Position numbers and translations under genes: made by a program. Below, piece by piece: positions 1 to 8,810 of a DNA stretch of 64,000 bases; position 1 is the stretch's first letter, and each line of letters begins with the position of its first letter. A model generated the notes under the pieces. The model saw only the letters and a program-made list of their open reading frames with translations. It ran no database searches and was not told the origin of the DNA. This DNA comes from Cohnella caldifontis (GTDB lineage: Bacteria; Bacillota; Bacilli; Paenibacillales; Paenibacillaceae): contig NZ_JAQZSJ010000003.1 in the NCBI RefSeq assembly GCF_029360585.1, forward strand, positions 62,001-126,000, read 5' to 3'.

Positions 1-1
1 G

Positions 2-64
2 CAGATGATCGGCCGGATCGCGCCGGGTCCGTCGGCAACCGAGCCGCAAGCCGAACAGCCGTGA
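2..64 (+). CDS. 3' end of an unidentified gene
   Basis: An open frame enters from the left edge and stops at TGA 62-64, giving about 20 residues rich in Pro, Ala, Gln and Glu. The stop overlaps the ATG of the next gene (TGATG), which is typical of translational coupling in this kind of membrane-protein cluster. Too little is present to name it; genes upstream of DUF4129 proteins in such clusters are often multi-pass membrane proteins, but that is inference. Confidence 0.45.
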   Translation, partial: QMIGRIAPGPSATEPQAEQP

Positions 65-702
65 TGGCCGAACGGTCCGATTTCCTGGAGGACAAACGAA
101 GGCTCGGCGAAATCCTGAGCCGGGACGAATATACGGCCTATCTGCAGGATCATGGAGGCCATGCCCGCCCGCATGCGAGCGTGTGGACGTGGCTGTGGGA
201 CAAGGCGGCCGGACTTTTTCCTTCCGCCCGATGGCCGGAGGGAGCGGCGAGCGCCGCGACGTACGCGCTGCTGGGCGCGGTGCTGATTGCGCTGTGCGGG
301 GCGATTTATTGGTTTTCCCGGCAAGTCGCGTTCCAACGGGAAGCGAAGCGGCGCAAGGCGCTCGTCGGGCCGTCGGAGATCGCGATGACGTACGAGCAGT
401 ATGCGGCGATGGCGAAGCAAGCGAAATCGGAGGGACGGATCCGGGAGAGCATCCGTTGCTCGTTCCTGTCGCTGCTGTTCTTGATGGAGCACGAAGGTTG
501 GATCCGGATCGAGAACTGGAAGACGGACTGGGATTACCGGGACGAGTTGGAACGGAACCGCGCGAATGCGGTTCCGCTGTTTCAGCGGAACGCCGTGCTG
601 TTCGAGCGGGTTTGGTATGGCAACGAGCCCGCGGACGAGGACAGCTTTCTGGCGATTCAACGCGATATCGACGCTTTGGCCGCCGTAAGGGAGGCGAGAT
701 AG
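64..702 (+). CDS. DUF4129 domain membrane protein
   Basis: The product is about 212 residues with one clear membrane segment near residues 65-88 (hydrophobic run ending in IYWFSRQV), followed by a cytoplasmic helical C-terminal domain of the DUF4129 type (basic stretch, SIRCSFLSLLFLMEHEGWI, then FERVWYGN, the W-Y-G signature). The family has no proven enzymatic role; it recurs beside DUF4350, MoxR and DUF58 genes. ATG 64 overlaps the upstream stop; a GTG at 61 is also in frame. The next gene begins 2 bp after the stop, so this is part of one operon. Homology call is confident, function unknown. Confidence 0.8.
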   Translation: MAERSDFLEDKRRLGEILSRDEYTAYLQDHGGHARPHASVWTWLWDKAAGLFPSARWPEGAASAATYALLGAVLIALCGAIYWFSRQVAFQREAKRRKALVGPSEIAMTYEQYAAMAKQAKSEGRIRESIRCSFLSLLFLMEHEGWIRIENWKTDWDYRDELERNRANAVPLFQRNAVLFERVWYGNEPADEDSFLAIQRDIDALAAVREAR

Positions 703-703
703 G

Positions 704-1849
704 ATGGCGCCGATCCTTCGCTTGCTGAACGGAAACAAACATGCGATCGGGCTGGCGGTCTGCGTTGTGCTCTTCGTTGCGCTGGGACTGACGATGGTGA
801 AGCCGGAGCCGGAACGGATGCCGCCTTACGTGTCGTTCTCCGCCGACGTCGACGGGACGAAAGGCGTCGCCGAGCTGCTTGGGGAGAAGGCGGCGCCGGT
901 CCAAACATGGAGACGCCCGTGGCGAGAGCTGCCCGCGGGGACCGGACACGCGCTGCTGGCGGTCGAGCCGGGCGTCGCGGACGAGGGCGAGTGGACGAAC
1001 CTGCTCGAGTGGGTGGAGCGGGGCAACGAGCTGCTTCTCTTCAGCCGGGTGATGGGCGAAGGAGAAGCCTTCCGGACGGAAGGGTCGTCCGCCAAGCCCG
1101 GAGTCGCCGTCGTCACGCGGGAGGATGGGGCAGAGGCTGCCGAATACCGGGCGGAAGTCGGGACGGAGCAGCGGATCGTGCCGGAAGACGGCGTGATCGA
1201 ACTCATCCGCGACGCGAACGGGATCATCGCGGCGCGTAAAACGATCGGCAACGGTACGGTCATCGCGGCGGTAACGCCCGAATGGCTGACGAACGAGAAC
1301 GTGCTGAGATACGATCATTTCGATCTCGTGTGGCCTTGGCTGGCCGATGACGGCAGCCGCGCCGCCCTGTGGGTGGATGAGTACCATCATGGTTACGAGG
1401 ATGCGAGAGGGTTCCTGGCCGTTTTCCCGGCCTGGCTGACCGCTTCATGCGCCGCGCTGGCCGTCGCTCTGCTCTTGTGGCTGTGGCAGCGCGGCAAGCG
1501 CTTCGGCCCTGCGTATACGCCGCGGGCCTGGACGGTGCGCCGCGGCGACGAGACGCTGCGTGCGGTTGCCGCTTGGTACGAGCGGCGGGGCTTCCGCAAC
1601 GAAGCACTCGCGCACCAGGCGCGCGCCCTGCGCCGGCTGCTGCTAACGCGCTGGGGGCTGCGGCCTGAAGCGTCGCCGGAGGAAGCGGCGATGGCGGCAC
1701 GAAGCCGCCTGAGCGAAACGCAGGCGGCCCGACTTACGCGTCTGCTGCGGCATGCGCAGGCGCTCGATCGCGGCGAAGCCGCACCGGGCGCGTTCGCGGA
1801 ACGCGCCCGTGAGTATAGCGAGATGATCGCGCTGCTGGAGAAGGAGTGA
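704..1849 (+). CDS. DUF4350 domain membrane protein
   Basis: A 381-residue protein with an N-terminal membrane anchor (about residues 15-32), an extracytoplasmic GATase-like DUF4350 domain (about 40-210, with the LLEWVERGNELLLFS stretch typical of the fold), a second membrane segment near 245-262 (LTASCAALAVALLLWLWQ) and a basic helical C-terminal tail of about 110 residues. DUF4350 proteins sit between DUF4129 and MoxR genes in Bacillales and may act as membrane chaperone partners, which is not proven. Start ATG follows the upstream stop by one base; the stop overlaps the region holding the ribosome-binding site of the MoxR gene. Confidence 0.82.
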   Translation: MAPILRLLNGNKHAIGLAVCVVLFVALGLTMVKPEPERMPPYVSFSADVDGTKGVAELLGEKAAPVQTWRRPWRELPAGTGHALLAVEPGVADEGEWTNLLEWVERGNELLLFSRVMGEGEAFRTEGSSAKPGVAVVTREDGAEAAEYRAEVGTEQRIVPEDGVIELIRDANGIIAARKTIGNGTVIAAVTPEWLTNENVLRYDHFDLVWPWLADDGSRAALWVDEYHHGYEDARGFLAVFPAWLTASCAALAVALLLWLWQRGKRFGPAYTPRAWTVRRGDETLRAVAAWYERRGFRNEALAHQARALRRLLLTRWGLRPEASPEEAAMAARSRLSETQAARLTRLLRHAQALDRGEAAPGAFAERAREYSEMIALLEKE

Positions 1850-1854
1850 GCGTT

Positions 1855-2787
1855 GTGAGCGCAAGTATGGAACGGCTGCTGGACGCGATGGAACAGCGGC
1901 TGTACGGACAGAAGACGAACATCCGGCTGATGGCGGCGGCCCTGCTCGCGGGTGGGCACGTGCTGCTGGAAGGCGTGCCGGGACTCGGCAAGACGAAAAT
2001 GGCCCGAACGCTCGCGGCCCTGATGGGGGGCGAGTATCGCCGGATTCAATTTACGCCGGATTTGATGCCCAGCGATATTACGGGCAGCGTCATCTTCCAC
2101 ATGAAGGAGAGCGAATTCCAAACCGTCCGCGGTCCGGTGTTCGCCAACATCGTGCTGGCCGACGAGATCAACCGCTCCGGCCCGAAAACCCAAGCGGCGC
2201 TGCTGGAAGCGATGGAGGAGCGTCAGGTCACGATCAACGGAACGACGCACCGGCTGCCGGAGCCGTTCCTTGTCGTAGCCACGCAAAATCCGCTCGAATA
2301 CGAAGGCACGTATCCGTTGCCGGAAGCGCAGCTCGACCGGTTTCTGTTCAAGCTGACGCTCGATTATCCCGGCGAAGAGCAAGAACGGCAAATTTTGCGG
2401 GAGCACGTTCCCTTCGAGACGGAGCGGGAGCAAGCGGCCGTTCCGGCGCTGTCGCTCGAAGACATCCGGGAAGCCAAAGCGCGCGCGGCGGAAGTCGTCG
2501 CCAGCGATTCGATCATCGCTTACATTACGGCGGTGATCCGCAAAACCCGCGAATCCAAGCGGTTGCAGCTTGGAGCAAGCCCGCGCGCCGGGATCGCCGT
2601 CCTGAACGCAAGCAAAGCTTGGGCAGCGCTCGAAGGAAGAAACTACGTGACGCCGGACGACGTCAAGCTGGTTGCGCGCCCCGCGCTTCGACATCGGCTG
2701 CTGCTGACGCCGCAAGCGGAACTGGAGGGTGGAAACGGTGACCACGTCGTCCAAGAAACGCTCGCAGCCGTTCCGGTTCCTCGGTAA
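1855..2787 (+). CDS. MoxR-family AAA+ ATPase
   Basis: About 310 residues. The Walker A motif reads GVPGLGKTKMA (near residue 42), Walker B is VLADEINR, followed by the family signature ATQNPLEYEGTYPLPEAQLD with the sensor and arginine-finger region. MoxR ATPases act as chaperones that assemble or activate metal- or VWA/DUF58-containing partners. I chose GTG 1855 because AAGGAG at 1841-1846 lies 8 bases before it; a GTG at 1846 in the same frame overlaps that Shine-Dalgarno sequence. The 3' end overlaps the DUF58 gene by about 50 bp, so the pair is translationally linked, as is usual for MoxR/DUF58 pairs. Confidence 0.93.
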   Translation: MSASMERLLDAMEQRLYGQKTNIRLMAAALLAGGHVLLEGVPGLGKTKMARTLAALMGGEYRRIQFTPDLMPSDITGSVIFHMKESEFQTVRGPVFANIVLADEINRSGPKTQAALLEAMEERQVTINGTTHRLPEPFLVVATQNPLEYEGTYPLPEAQLDRFLFKLTLDYPGEEQERQILREHVPFETEREQAAVPALSLEDIREAKARAAEVVASDSIIAYITAVIRKTRESKRLQLGASPRAGIAVLNASKAWAALEGRNYVTPDDVKLVARPALRHRLLLTPQAELEGGNGDHVVQETLAAVPVPR

Positions 2788-4153
2788 GCGGCTCGGCGAC
2801 GAGTCCGTCGTTCCGACCCGGCGCCTTGTCGTCCTTGCGACTGCCGGTTCCGTTCTGATCGGGGCGGCTTATGCGCTGGGTTACGGCGTCCGTGCGTCGT
2901 GGAGTTTTTATCTGCTTCTGGCGGCGTTTAGCGCCGTCGACTGGCTGCTGCTGCCTGCGCGCGGGCGCTTCTCTGCCAGGCGGACGCTGCCGGAGACGGC
3001 GGACGTGCGCCAGTCCTTCAAGGTCAGGCTCGAGCTGAACAACCGTAAGGCGGGCCTTCCCTTGCATGTCGAGCTGGCCGACGACATTCCGATTGCTTTC
3101 ACGGCGTATCGAACGCAGCGGGAGGAGGAGCAGGATATTCGGATTCCGCCAACCGTGCTTCGTGGACGAATGGAGGACGGCGCTGCCTGCTTCGAATACG
3201 AAACGGCGGGCCAGGAGCGGGGGTGCTATACGTTCGGAAGCATCATGCTTCGCTATTGGGGCGGAATCGGGCTGTGGAAGAAGCAGACGAGGCTGACCTG
3301 TCCCGGCGAAGTTCGAATCGTCCCCGATCTATCGCGGGTGCGCGGCGTTCTGGCTTCGGCGCAAGACTCGCTGGTGCTCGACGGAAGCAAGCTGGCGAAG
3401 CCGCACCTGGCCGGTTCGGACTTCGACTCGATCCGCAACTTCGCCCAGGGAGACGATCCGCGCAGGGTGAACTGGCGGGCGACGGCCCGAAGCGGGAAAC
3501 TGATGACGAACATTCTCCGTCCCGAAAAAGGGAAGGTCGTCACGATATTGCTGGATTGCGGGAGGATGATGGGGGTCGAGCTCGAGCACCAGACGAAGCT
3601 GGACCGTACGCTGGAAGCCGCGCTCGTGCTGGCGGCGGCCGCTTTGAAACAAGGGGATTCCGTCGCGTTGCTCGCCTTCTCCGACCGAATCAAGACGTAC
3701 GTCCCCCCGGGCCGGGGGCTTGCGCATCTGCATCAGCTCACGATGGCCGTTTACGACCTGAAATCGGATTTCGTCGAATCCGGGTTCGGCCTGGCTTTGT
3801 CCCATGTGTTGCGACAGATCAAGAAGCGTTCGTTCGTCGTGCTGTTTTCCGATATGGAAAGCTACTTGTACGATCAAGAGCTTCCCGTCTACGCGCGGCG
3901 GCTGCGCAAGAGCCATGTGCCGCTGCTCGTTTCTTTGAATGACCCGCTGCTGCACGAGTGGGCGCGCGCGGAGCCGGCGAATGAGCGGACCGCCTATATC
4001 CAGAGCCTGGCGCACAAGTTCCGCCTGGACCGCGGCGAATACGTCAGCCGCATGGCGGGTTCGGGCATTCGAGTCATGGACGTGCCGGCCGATCGGCTGG
4101 CGCTCAGTGCGGTCAATGAATACTTGAATTTGAAGGCGCGGAACGCCCTCTAA
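2738..4153 (+). CDS. DUF58 domain protein (MoxR partner)
   Basis: About 471 residues, with two N-terminal membrane segments (roughly residues 30-75) and a C-terminal DUF58 domain whose hallmark GSDFDSIRNFAQGDDPRRVN is present, followed by a VWA-like half (LLDCGRMM, LLAFSDRI, VLFSDME). The family is known to pair with MoxR ATPases; the exact role is unknown. GGAGGG at 2724-2729 favours GTG 2738 over the in-frame GTG 2729. The last 41 bp overlap, on the opposite strand, the 3' end of the SpoIIM-like gene. Confidence 0.9.
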   Translation: MTTSSKKRSQPFRFLGKRLGDESVVPTRRLVVLATAGSVLIGAAYALGYGVRASWSFYLLLAAFSAVDWLLLPARGRFSARRTLPETADVRQSFKVRLELNNRKAGLPLHVELADDIPIAFTAYRTQREEEQDIRIPPTVLRGRMEDGAACFEYETAGQERGCYTFGSIMLRYWGGIGLWKKQTRLTCPGEVRIVPDLSRVRGVLASAQDSLVLDGSKLAKPHLAGSDFDSIRNFAQGDDPRRVNWRATARSGKLMTNILRPEKGKVVTILLDCGRMMGVELEHQTKLDRTLEAALVLAAAALKQGDSVALLAFSDRIKTYVPPGRGLAHLHQLTMAVYDLKSDFVESGFGLALSHVLRQIKKRSFVVLFSDMESYLYDQELPVYARRLRKSHVPLLVSLNDPLLHEWARAEPANERTAYIQSLAHKFRLDRGEYVSRMAGSGIRVMDVPADRLALSAVNEYLNLKARNAL

Positions 4154-5090
4154 TCGAACCATAGAAGCAATAGAGCGCGAGCAGAACCAGCGTCGCTCCG
4201 GCTACGGCGTACTTGACGCCGAGCGTCAGCTCGGAAGGCGTAACGTAGCCTTCGATGATGCCCGCGACGACGAGCAGCGGTATCGTGCCGAGCAGCAGTT
4301 GGACCGATTCCTTGGCAGCCTGAAGGAACTGGCGCTTGCGGGTGTAGGCGCCGGGAACGAAAAACCGATACCCCATGTACAGACCGGATCCGCCGGCAAT
4401 GAAAATCGCCGCCAGCTCGATGACGCCGTGGGGCAAGATGTAGGCCCAGAAGACGTAACTCTTTCCGGCCTGCATGAAGACGGCGGCCAGCGCGCCGATG
4501 AGCAGGCCGTTATACGCAAGCAGATACAAGGTGCCGAATCCGAGCGTCACGCCGCTTACGAAGGCGAGCATGGCGACGCGGATGTTATTGATGAAGATTT
4601 CCGTCGAGACGAGAGGGCTGTGCAGATCGCCCCGCGGTTGGTCCGTGGCCGCGGGATCGATGGTGCCGGCGATGTGGGCGGGCAGCACCAGATGCATGTT
4701 GAGCGGATCCGCCCATACGGCCGCGAATCCGGCGATCATGCCGAGCAGAAACAGCGCCCCGGCTGCAAGAACGAACGGAAATCGTCGCCGGATCAGGGAA
4801 GGGAAGAGCACGCCGAAAAATTGCCGGACGCGGCTTGCCCCTTTCTCGTTTTGGCGGTACAGGACGTGATGCGCCCGGGCGACCAGATGGTTCAAGTACG
4901 TTGTCGTGGAGTCGCCGGGCCATTGCGTCCGCATCGCGGCCAGGTGCGCCGACGCGGATTTGTACAGCGCCGTCAAGCGGTCGATATCTTCCGCCCGAAT
5001 CGGCCCGCGGACTTTGTCCAGCGCGCCCAGCAGGCGCTCCAGCTCGGACCAATCGTCTTTATATCGCTTGATTCGCTGCGCGGGATCCAT
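4113..5090 (-). CDS. spoIIM-like: Stage II sporulation protein M family membrane protein
   Basis: About 325 residues. The cytoplasmic N-terminal region (to about residue 105) is helical and charged; then come five or six hydrophobic segments in the SpoIIM pattern (FPFVLAAGALFLLGMIAGF, FINNIRVAMLAFVSGVTLGFG, SYVFWAYILPHGVIELAAIF). The HGVIELAAIFIAG stretch is the family core. This longer form accompanies RDD and MoxR/DUF58 genes and is distinct from the short SpoIIM of the engulfment complex, so a sporulation role is not certain. Start chosen at the ATG preceded by CAGGAGGTCGTAGCG; it is divergent from the RDD gene 61 bp away. Confidence 0.88.
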   Translation of the reverse strand: MDPAQRIKRYKDDWSELERLLGALDKVRGPIRAEDIDRLTALYKSASAHLAAMRTQWPGDSTTTYLNHLVARAHHVLYRQNEKGASRVRQFFGVLFPSLIRRRFPFVLAAGALFLLGMIAGFAAVWADPLNMHLVLPAHIAGTIDPAATDQPRGDLHSPLVSTEIFINNIRVAMLAFVSGVTLGFGTLYLLAYNGLLIGALAAVFMQAGKSYVFWAYILPHGVIELAAIFIAGGSGLYMGYRFFVPGAYTRKRQFLQAAKESVQLLLGTIPLLVVAGIIEGYVTPSELTLGVKYAVAGATLVLLALYCFYGSIRGRSAPSNSSIH

Positions 5091-5151
5091 CGCTACGACC
5101 TCCTGTTTGTTCAACATACTACCATAAGTTGCCGGAAACGAGGAGCTTAAG

Positions 5152-5922
5152 ATGAATGTTTCGTGGGAGAAAGAAGTGTCCGTCGTCACCCCCGAGCAAG
5201 TCGAGCTGCAATTCCCGACGGCGGGGGTCGGAATGCGCGCCGTCGCGCAATTGATCGACACGCTGATACTGGGCGTGTTTTATATCGCGCTGGGGATCGC
5301 CTCCGTTCTCATCGGGGGCAGCGACTATGCGCAAGCGGCGCTTCTTATCGTCGGAGCGGTTGTCGGCGCGGGATATTACGTTTCCCTTGAATATTTCATG
5401 GGCGGCCAGACGCTCGGCAAGCGGGCGGTCCATATCCGCGTCGTCCAGGCGGACGGCCGGAACGCCGGACTGTTCGCGGTCCTCATTCGGAATCTGTTCC
5501 GCTTGCTCGATATGCTGCCGATCGGGTACTTCCTTGGCATGATCGTCGTGCTGTGCAGCTCCAGGGACCGAAGGATCGGGGATATGGTGGCGGGAACGAT
5601 CGTCGTCGTCGAGAAGGAGAAGGAGCGGCTGAAGCTTCGCAAGAAGATCGACAAACGCATAGAGGAATGGCGAATGTCGTTGCCCCGCATGGAATTGGAC
5701 GCGGAGAGCCGCCAAGCGATCGCTTATTCGGACTGGGAGCTGCTGGCCGCTTGGGCGGAGCGGCTGCCGTTCGTCCCGCGGGAGCGTCTCGCGGAACTCG
5801 CGCGGCCGATCGCTCGGCATTTCGCGGGCCGAGTCGGCCCCCGGCTCGCATCCATCGCGCCGAACGACACGGCGTTCCTGATCTGGCTGTACGAGCAGCT
5901 GCGCGACGAATGGGAAGTTTGA
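5152..5922 (+). CDS. RDD family membrane protein
   Basis: A 256-residue protein with an RDD domain of about 150 residues (hydrophobic helices, GGQTLGKRAVHIRVVQADG, then DRRIGDMVAGTIVV, the classical RDD core) and a hydrophilic C-terminal region of about 90 residues. RDD proteins are integral membrane proteins of mostly unknown function; some act as Na+/H+ antiporters. ATG 5152 has a good GAGGAGC Shine-Dalgarno at 5139-5145. It is divergently transcribed from the SpoIIM-like gene, a conserved neighbourhood in Firmicutes. Confidence 0.88.
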   Translation: MNVSWEKEVSVVTPEQVELQFPTAGVGMRAVAQLIDTLILGVFYIALGIASVLIGGSDYAQAALLIVGAVVGAGYYVSLEYFMGGQTLGKRAVHIRVVQADGRNAGLFAVLIRNLFRLLDMLPIGYFLGMIVVLCSSRDRRIGDMVAGTIVVVEKEKERLKLRKKIDKRIEEWRMSLPRMELDAESRQAIAYSDWELLAAWAERLPFVPRERLAELARPIARHFAGRVGPRLASIAPNDTAFLIWLYEQLRDEWEV

Positions 5923-5941
5923 TCCGGGGGCGGGACGAACC

Positions 5942-7552
5942 CTAAGTCAGCGGCGAAGAATCGGTGACATGCACGTCCGCCAGCACCGCCTGATCCTCGC
6001 CGGTGTACGCTTCGCGCAAGGCATCCTCCAACTCGTCGAGGTGCCGCACCTTGATGCCTTTAATCCCGAACGCGCGCGCCAGCAGGGAGAAGTCGGGGTT
6101 GGTGAGATCCACGCCATACGGCTGGATGCCGGCCTTGGCCATTTTGCTTTGTTCGGCGGCAAGCGTGCCGTTATTCGCGACGATGATTTTGATCGGCGTC
6201 TGATATTTCACGACCGTGGACAGCTCCATGGAGGTCATCAGGAAAGACCCGTCCCCCGCCAGCGCCGTGACTTCCTTGTTCGGGAAGTGCAATTTTGCCG
6301 ATATGGCTCCGGGCAGCCCAAAGCCCATCGTGCGCCACTTTCCGGAGAAGAGGACCGACTGCCCCTGCGCGCGGAAGATCCGGTTAAACCAGATCGTATG
6401 GTCTCCGGTGTCCAGGGCGATGATTCCGTCGGGCGCGACGTACGTTTCCAAAGCGGCCATGAGCGCTTGCGGCGTGATGGTCCGGCCGCCGGGCCGGCGT
6501 TCCCGGTCCAGCCTGCGCATCAGGGCGGATTTGGTTTCCTTCACCTGGTTCAGCCATTCCGAACGATAGGTATGGGTGATTTTCGGAATCAGCAGACGGA
6601 CAACCTCCGCGGCATCCCCGACGAGTCCGAACGTAATATCCTGCTGGGATTCGATGCTGCCGGGCGCCGTGTCGATCTTGATCACTCGCGTCTCTCGTGG
6701 CACATACGTGTCCGGATACCAATTCGCTCCGATGATCAGCAGGCAATCGGACAGCTTCAGAAGCTCGGCGCTTTCTTCGGTTCCCCCCACCCCGATTCCT
6801 CCGATATGCAATTCGTGATCCGCGGGGATCGTCCCCTTCGCCCCCAACGTTTCGATAATGCCCGCGCTTAATTTCTCGGCCAGTTCCCGGATCGGAACCG
6901 CCGCGTTTCTGGACCCTTGTCCGATGTAGACCATCGGTTTCCGGGCGGCATTTAACGCGTCTATGCAGAGGTCCATCTGAGACAGGTTTACCGGATAGGC
7001 GTGTTGCAGCAAGCCCGTAGGAGCACGCGCGGACCCATGGCAGGGGAGAGCCAGCACGTCTTTGGGGACGCTGATGTGGGCGACCCCTTGTTTCCGGATG
7101 GCTTCGATGATCGCTCGGTTCAGGACGGTGAGTGCGGCATCCGGATGCAATAGGGAAGCGGAAAATACGGCCAACGGACTGATCAGCTGCTGCTGCTCGA
7201 CGTATTGTTTGGCTTCGGTGCCGACTTGGTCGGTTTTTACCTGGCCCGTAACGACCAGCATGGGAACCCGATCCGCCGCCGCATCGGCAACGCCGTTCAG
7301 CATATTGGCCAGTCCCGGGCCGCTGGTGCCGATGCAGGCTCCGATGCGGGACGTGCATTTTCCTTCCGCCGAGGCCATGAAAGCCGCGGCCGATTCATGG
7401 CGCGCGGCGATATACCGGATGGCGTCCTGATGCTGAAGCGCATCGAGCAGCGGGATGATCGCGTCCCCCGCCACGCCGTAAATATTTCGAATCCCCCACA
7501 GGGACATTTGGGATAAAATCACGCCGGCTACACTCGGAGATTTCGATTTCAT
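5942..7552 (-). CDS. Thiamine-diphosphate enzyme, pyruvate oxidase type
   Basis: A 536-residue protein with the three-domain layout of the acetolactate synthase/pyruvate oxidase family. The N-terminal PYR domain has the catalytic Glu in AARHESAAAFMASAEGK and the GTSGPGLANMLNGVADA loop; the central domain has the nucleotide-fold stretch YIGQGSRNA; the PP domain has the ThDP motif GDGSFLMTSMELSTVV followed by NNGT. Likely reaction: oxidative decarboxylation of pyruvate to acetate (or acetyl phosphate) with a quinone or oxygen as acceptor. The RHESAAAF motif fits pyruvate oxidase better than acetolactate synthase, but the substrate is inferred. Start ATG 7552 has GGGAG 12 bases upstream. It is divergent from the quinone-reductase gene. 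Confidence 0.85.
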   Translation of the reverse strand: MKSKSPSVAGVILSQMSLWGIRNIYGVAGDAIIPLLDALQHQDAIRYIAARHESAAAFMASAEGKCTSRIGACIGTSGPGLANMLNGVADAAADRVPMLVVTGQVKTDQVGTEAKQYVEQQQLISPLAVFSASLLHPDAALTVLNRAIIEAIRKQGVAHISVPKDVLALPCHGSARAPTGLLQHAYPVNLSQMDLCIDALNAARKPMVYIGQGSRNAAVPIRELAEKLSAGIIETLGAKGTIPADHELHIGGIGVGGTEESAELLKLSDCLLIIGANWYPDTYVPRETRVIKIDTAPGSIESQQDITFGLVGDAAEVVRLLIPKITHTYRSEWLNQVKETKSALMRRLDRERRPGGRTITPQALMAALETYVAPDGIIALDTGDHTIWFNRIFRAQGQSVLFSGKWRTMGFGLPGAISAKLHFPNKEVTALAGDGSFLMTSMELSTVVKYQTPIKIIVANNGTLAAEQSKMAKAGIQPYGVDLTNPDFSLLARAFGIKGIKVRHLDELEDALREAYTGEDQAVLADVHVTDSSPLT

Positions 7553-7630
7553 GCGAACCGCAGCTCCCGTTGGAAAGTGATGTGATGGTAATTTGCCCCA
7601 ACGGAAGTCTTTGTCATTCAAGCGAAGACT

Positions 7631-8182
7631 TTGAGCTTGAACTATGCTTTTTTGCGGGAAGTCGTCCGGGGGTGCGAGGAGAATCCCAAGATCGAGGAGA
7701 TCCGCATCTTGGACTTGTACGGGGAAGGGTTCAACCCGGTACTGGTTTTTAACGCGGAAAAACGCAGGAGAGACATGCACGCCGACCCGGATCTCGCGCG
7801 ATACCGCGAACTCGTGACATGGGCGGATAAACTCGTCTTTATTTATCCGCTCTTCTGGGGGCGCCCGCCGGCGATGCTGCTCGGATTCATCGACCGGATG
7901 TTTGCCGCGGGATTCGCCTACAGGGACAAGGGCGGACTTTTCCCGGAGGGACTTCTGAAGGGGAAATCGGTCGTCTGCGTCTCCACCATGAAAGGTCCGG
8001 CCCGTTATCCGTTGCTGTGGCTTCATAACGCCCACAAGATCATAATGCGGAGGGCGCTGTTCCGTTTCGTGGGCATCAAGAAAGTGAAGTTCTTCGAGTT
8101 CGGCCGAATGGAAAGCCCGAAAGGCAGGCAAAAGGAAAAGCTGCGCAAGGTTTATCGTTATTTCAGAACGGTCGCGCGATAG
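7631..8182 (+). CDS. NAD(P)H quinone oxidoreductase, flavodoxin fold; 5' end damaged
   Basis: The protein matches the NAD(P)H dehydrogenase (quinone)/MdaB-KefF family: NAEKRRRDMHADPDL, WADKLVFIYPLFWGRPPAMLL, FIDRMFAAGFAYRDKGG, LLKGKSVVCVSTMKGP. The only in-frame start is TTG 7631, which gives 183 residues beginning MSLNYAFL and lacks the first beta strand and phosphate-binding loop that the family needs for FMN. Upstream in this frame the codons read EVFVIQAKTLSLNYAFL, a plausible first strand, but with no start codon before the TAA at 7589. An ATG at 7585 lies in another frame. A 1-base frameshift near the C run at 7597-7600 would restore a full N-terminus. Confidence 0.7.
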   Translation: MSLNYAFLREVVRGCEENPKIEEIRILDLYGEGFNPVLVFNAEKRRRDMHADPDLARYRELVTWADKLVFIYPLFWGRPPAMLLGFIDRMFAAGFAYRDKGGLFPEGLLKGKSVVCVSTMKGPARYPLLWLHNAHKIIMRRALFRFVGIKKVKFFEFGRMESPKGRQKEKLRKVYRYFRTVAR

Positions 8183-8197
8183 CGCCGAGTCGGGAAA

Positions 8198-8665
8198 CTA
8201 AACTTCGATGCTCAGTTCTTTCGTTACGCCGAGGCTTTCCGAATGGTTATTTTCGGCCAATACGAGCTTGATCGTATTTTTGCCTTTCGGCATCTCGGGA
8301 AGAAGATAGGGAGACTCGTCCTTGATCGGACCTACCAATACGCCGTTCAGGTAAAGATGGATATGTCCTTCGCCTTCTGCCGGAGCTCCCTCATAATGTT
8401 CGCTGGAGAGCTTTAAATTCGTGCTGACTTTCAAGTAGTAGCCGTCTTTCTCTTTGGAAACCTCCGCATCCAGCGTGTATTTCGTTTCGGATTTCGTAGC
8501 GGGGTTGTCGGCAACGGCTTTTTCCGTCGGGTCGGATAGATGATCATGGGGAGAAGAGGATGCGCTAGGGAGAGAACGGCCTGCCGAACTGGCTTTGTCG
8601 TTCGAGCATCCGGCTGCCATCACGCACGTTAACGACAGCGACAATAGAATCAAGAGCCTTTTCAC
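8198..8665 (-). CDS. Putative lipoprotein, secreted beta domain
   Basis: About 155 residues. The N-terminus is a lipoprotein signal (KRLLILLSLSLTCV then AAGC), followed by a Ser/Pro linker and a beta-rich domain with GHIHLYLNGVLVGPI and a C-terminal VTKELSIEV. It resembles small extracytoplasmic domains that carry His-rich loops (YtkA/DUF4399-like), but I cannot assign the family securely. GTG 8665 is preferred because GAGGTGA lies 8 bases upstream; an in-frame GTG at 8677 overlaps that site. It is convergent with the quinone reductase gene (15 bp gap). Confidence 0.7.
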   Translation of the reverse strand: MKRLLILLSLSLTCVMAAGCSNDKASSAGRSLPSASSSPHDHLSDPTEKAVADNPATKSETKYTLDAEVSKEKDGYYLKVSTNLKLSSEHYEGAPAEGEGHIHLYLNGVLVGPIKDESPYLLPEMPKGKNTIKLVLAENNHSESLGVTKELSIEV

Positions 8666-8810
8666 GAAAACGGTCACCTCGTCTGGTATAATGGATTTCT
8701 GGAGGATTCCTCCTCTGCAACCATTCTACTCGCCGCATTATTTTGCTTACATACGCCCGTGAAAGCGTTTGCGTCCTCTCACTTAGCCGATGAAAGGATT
8801 GGCGATTTCG

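Noticed and set aside
1393-2754. Minus-strand open frame of about 450 codons opposite MoxR and DUF4350
   Set aside because: Composition is that of an antisense shadow; MoxR motifs lie in the plus frame.
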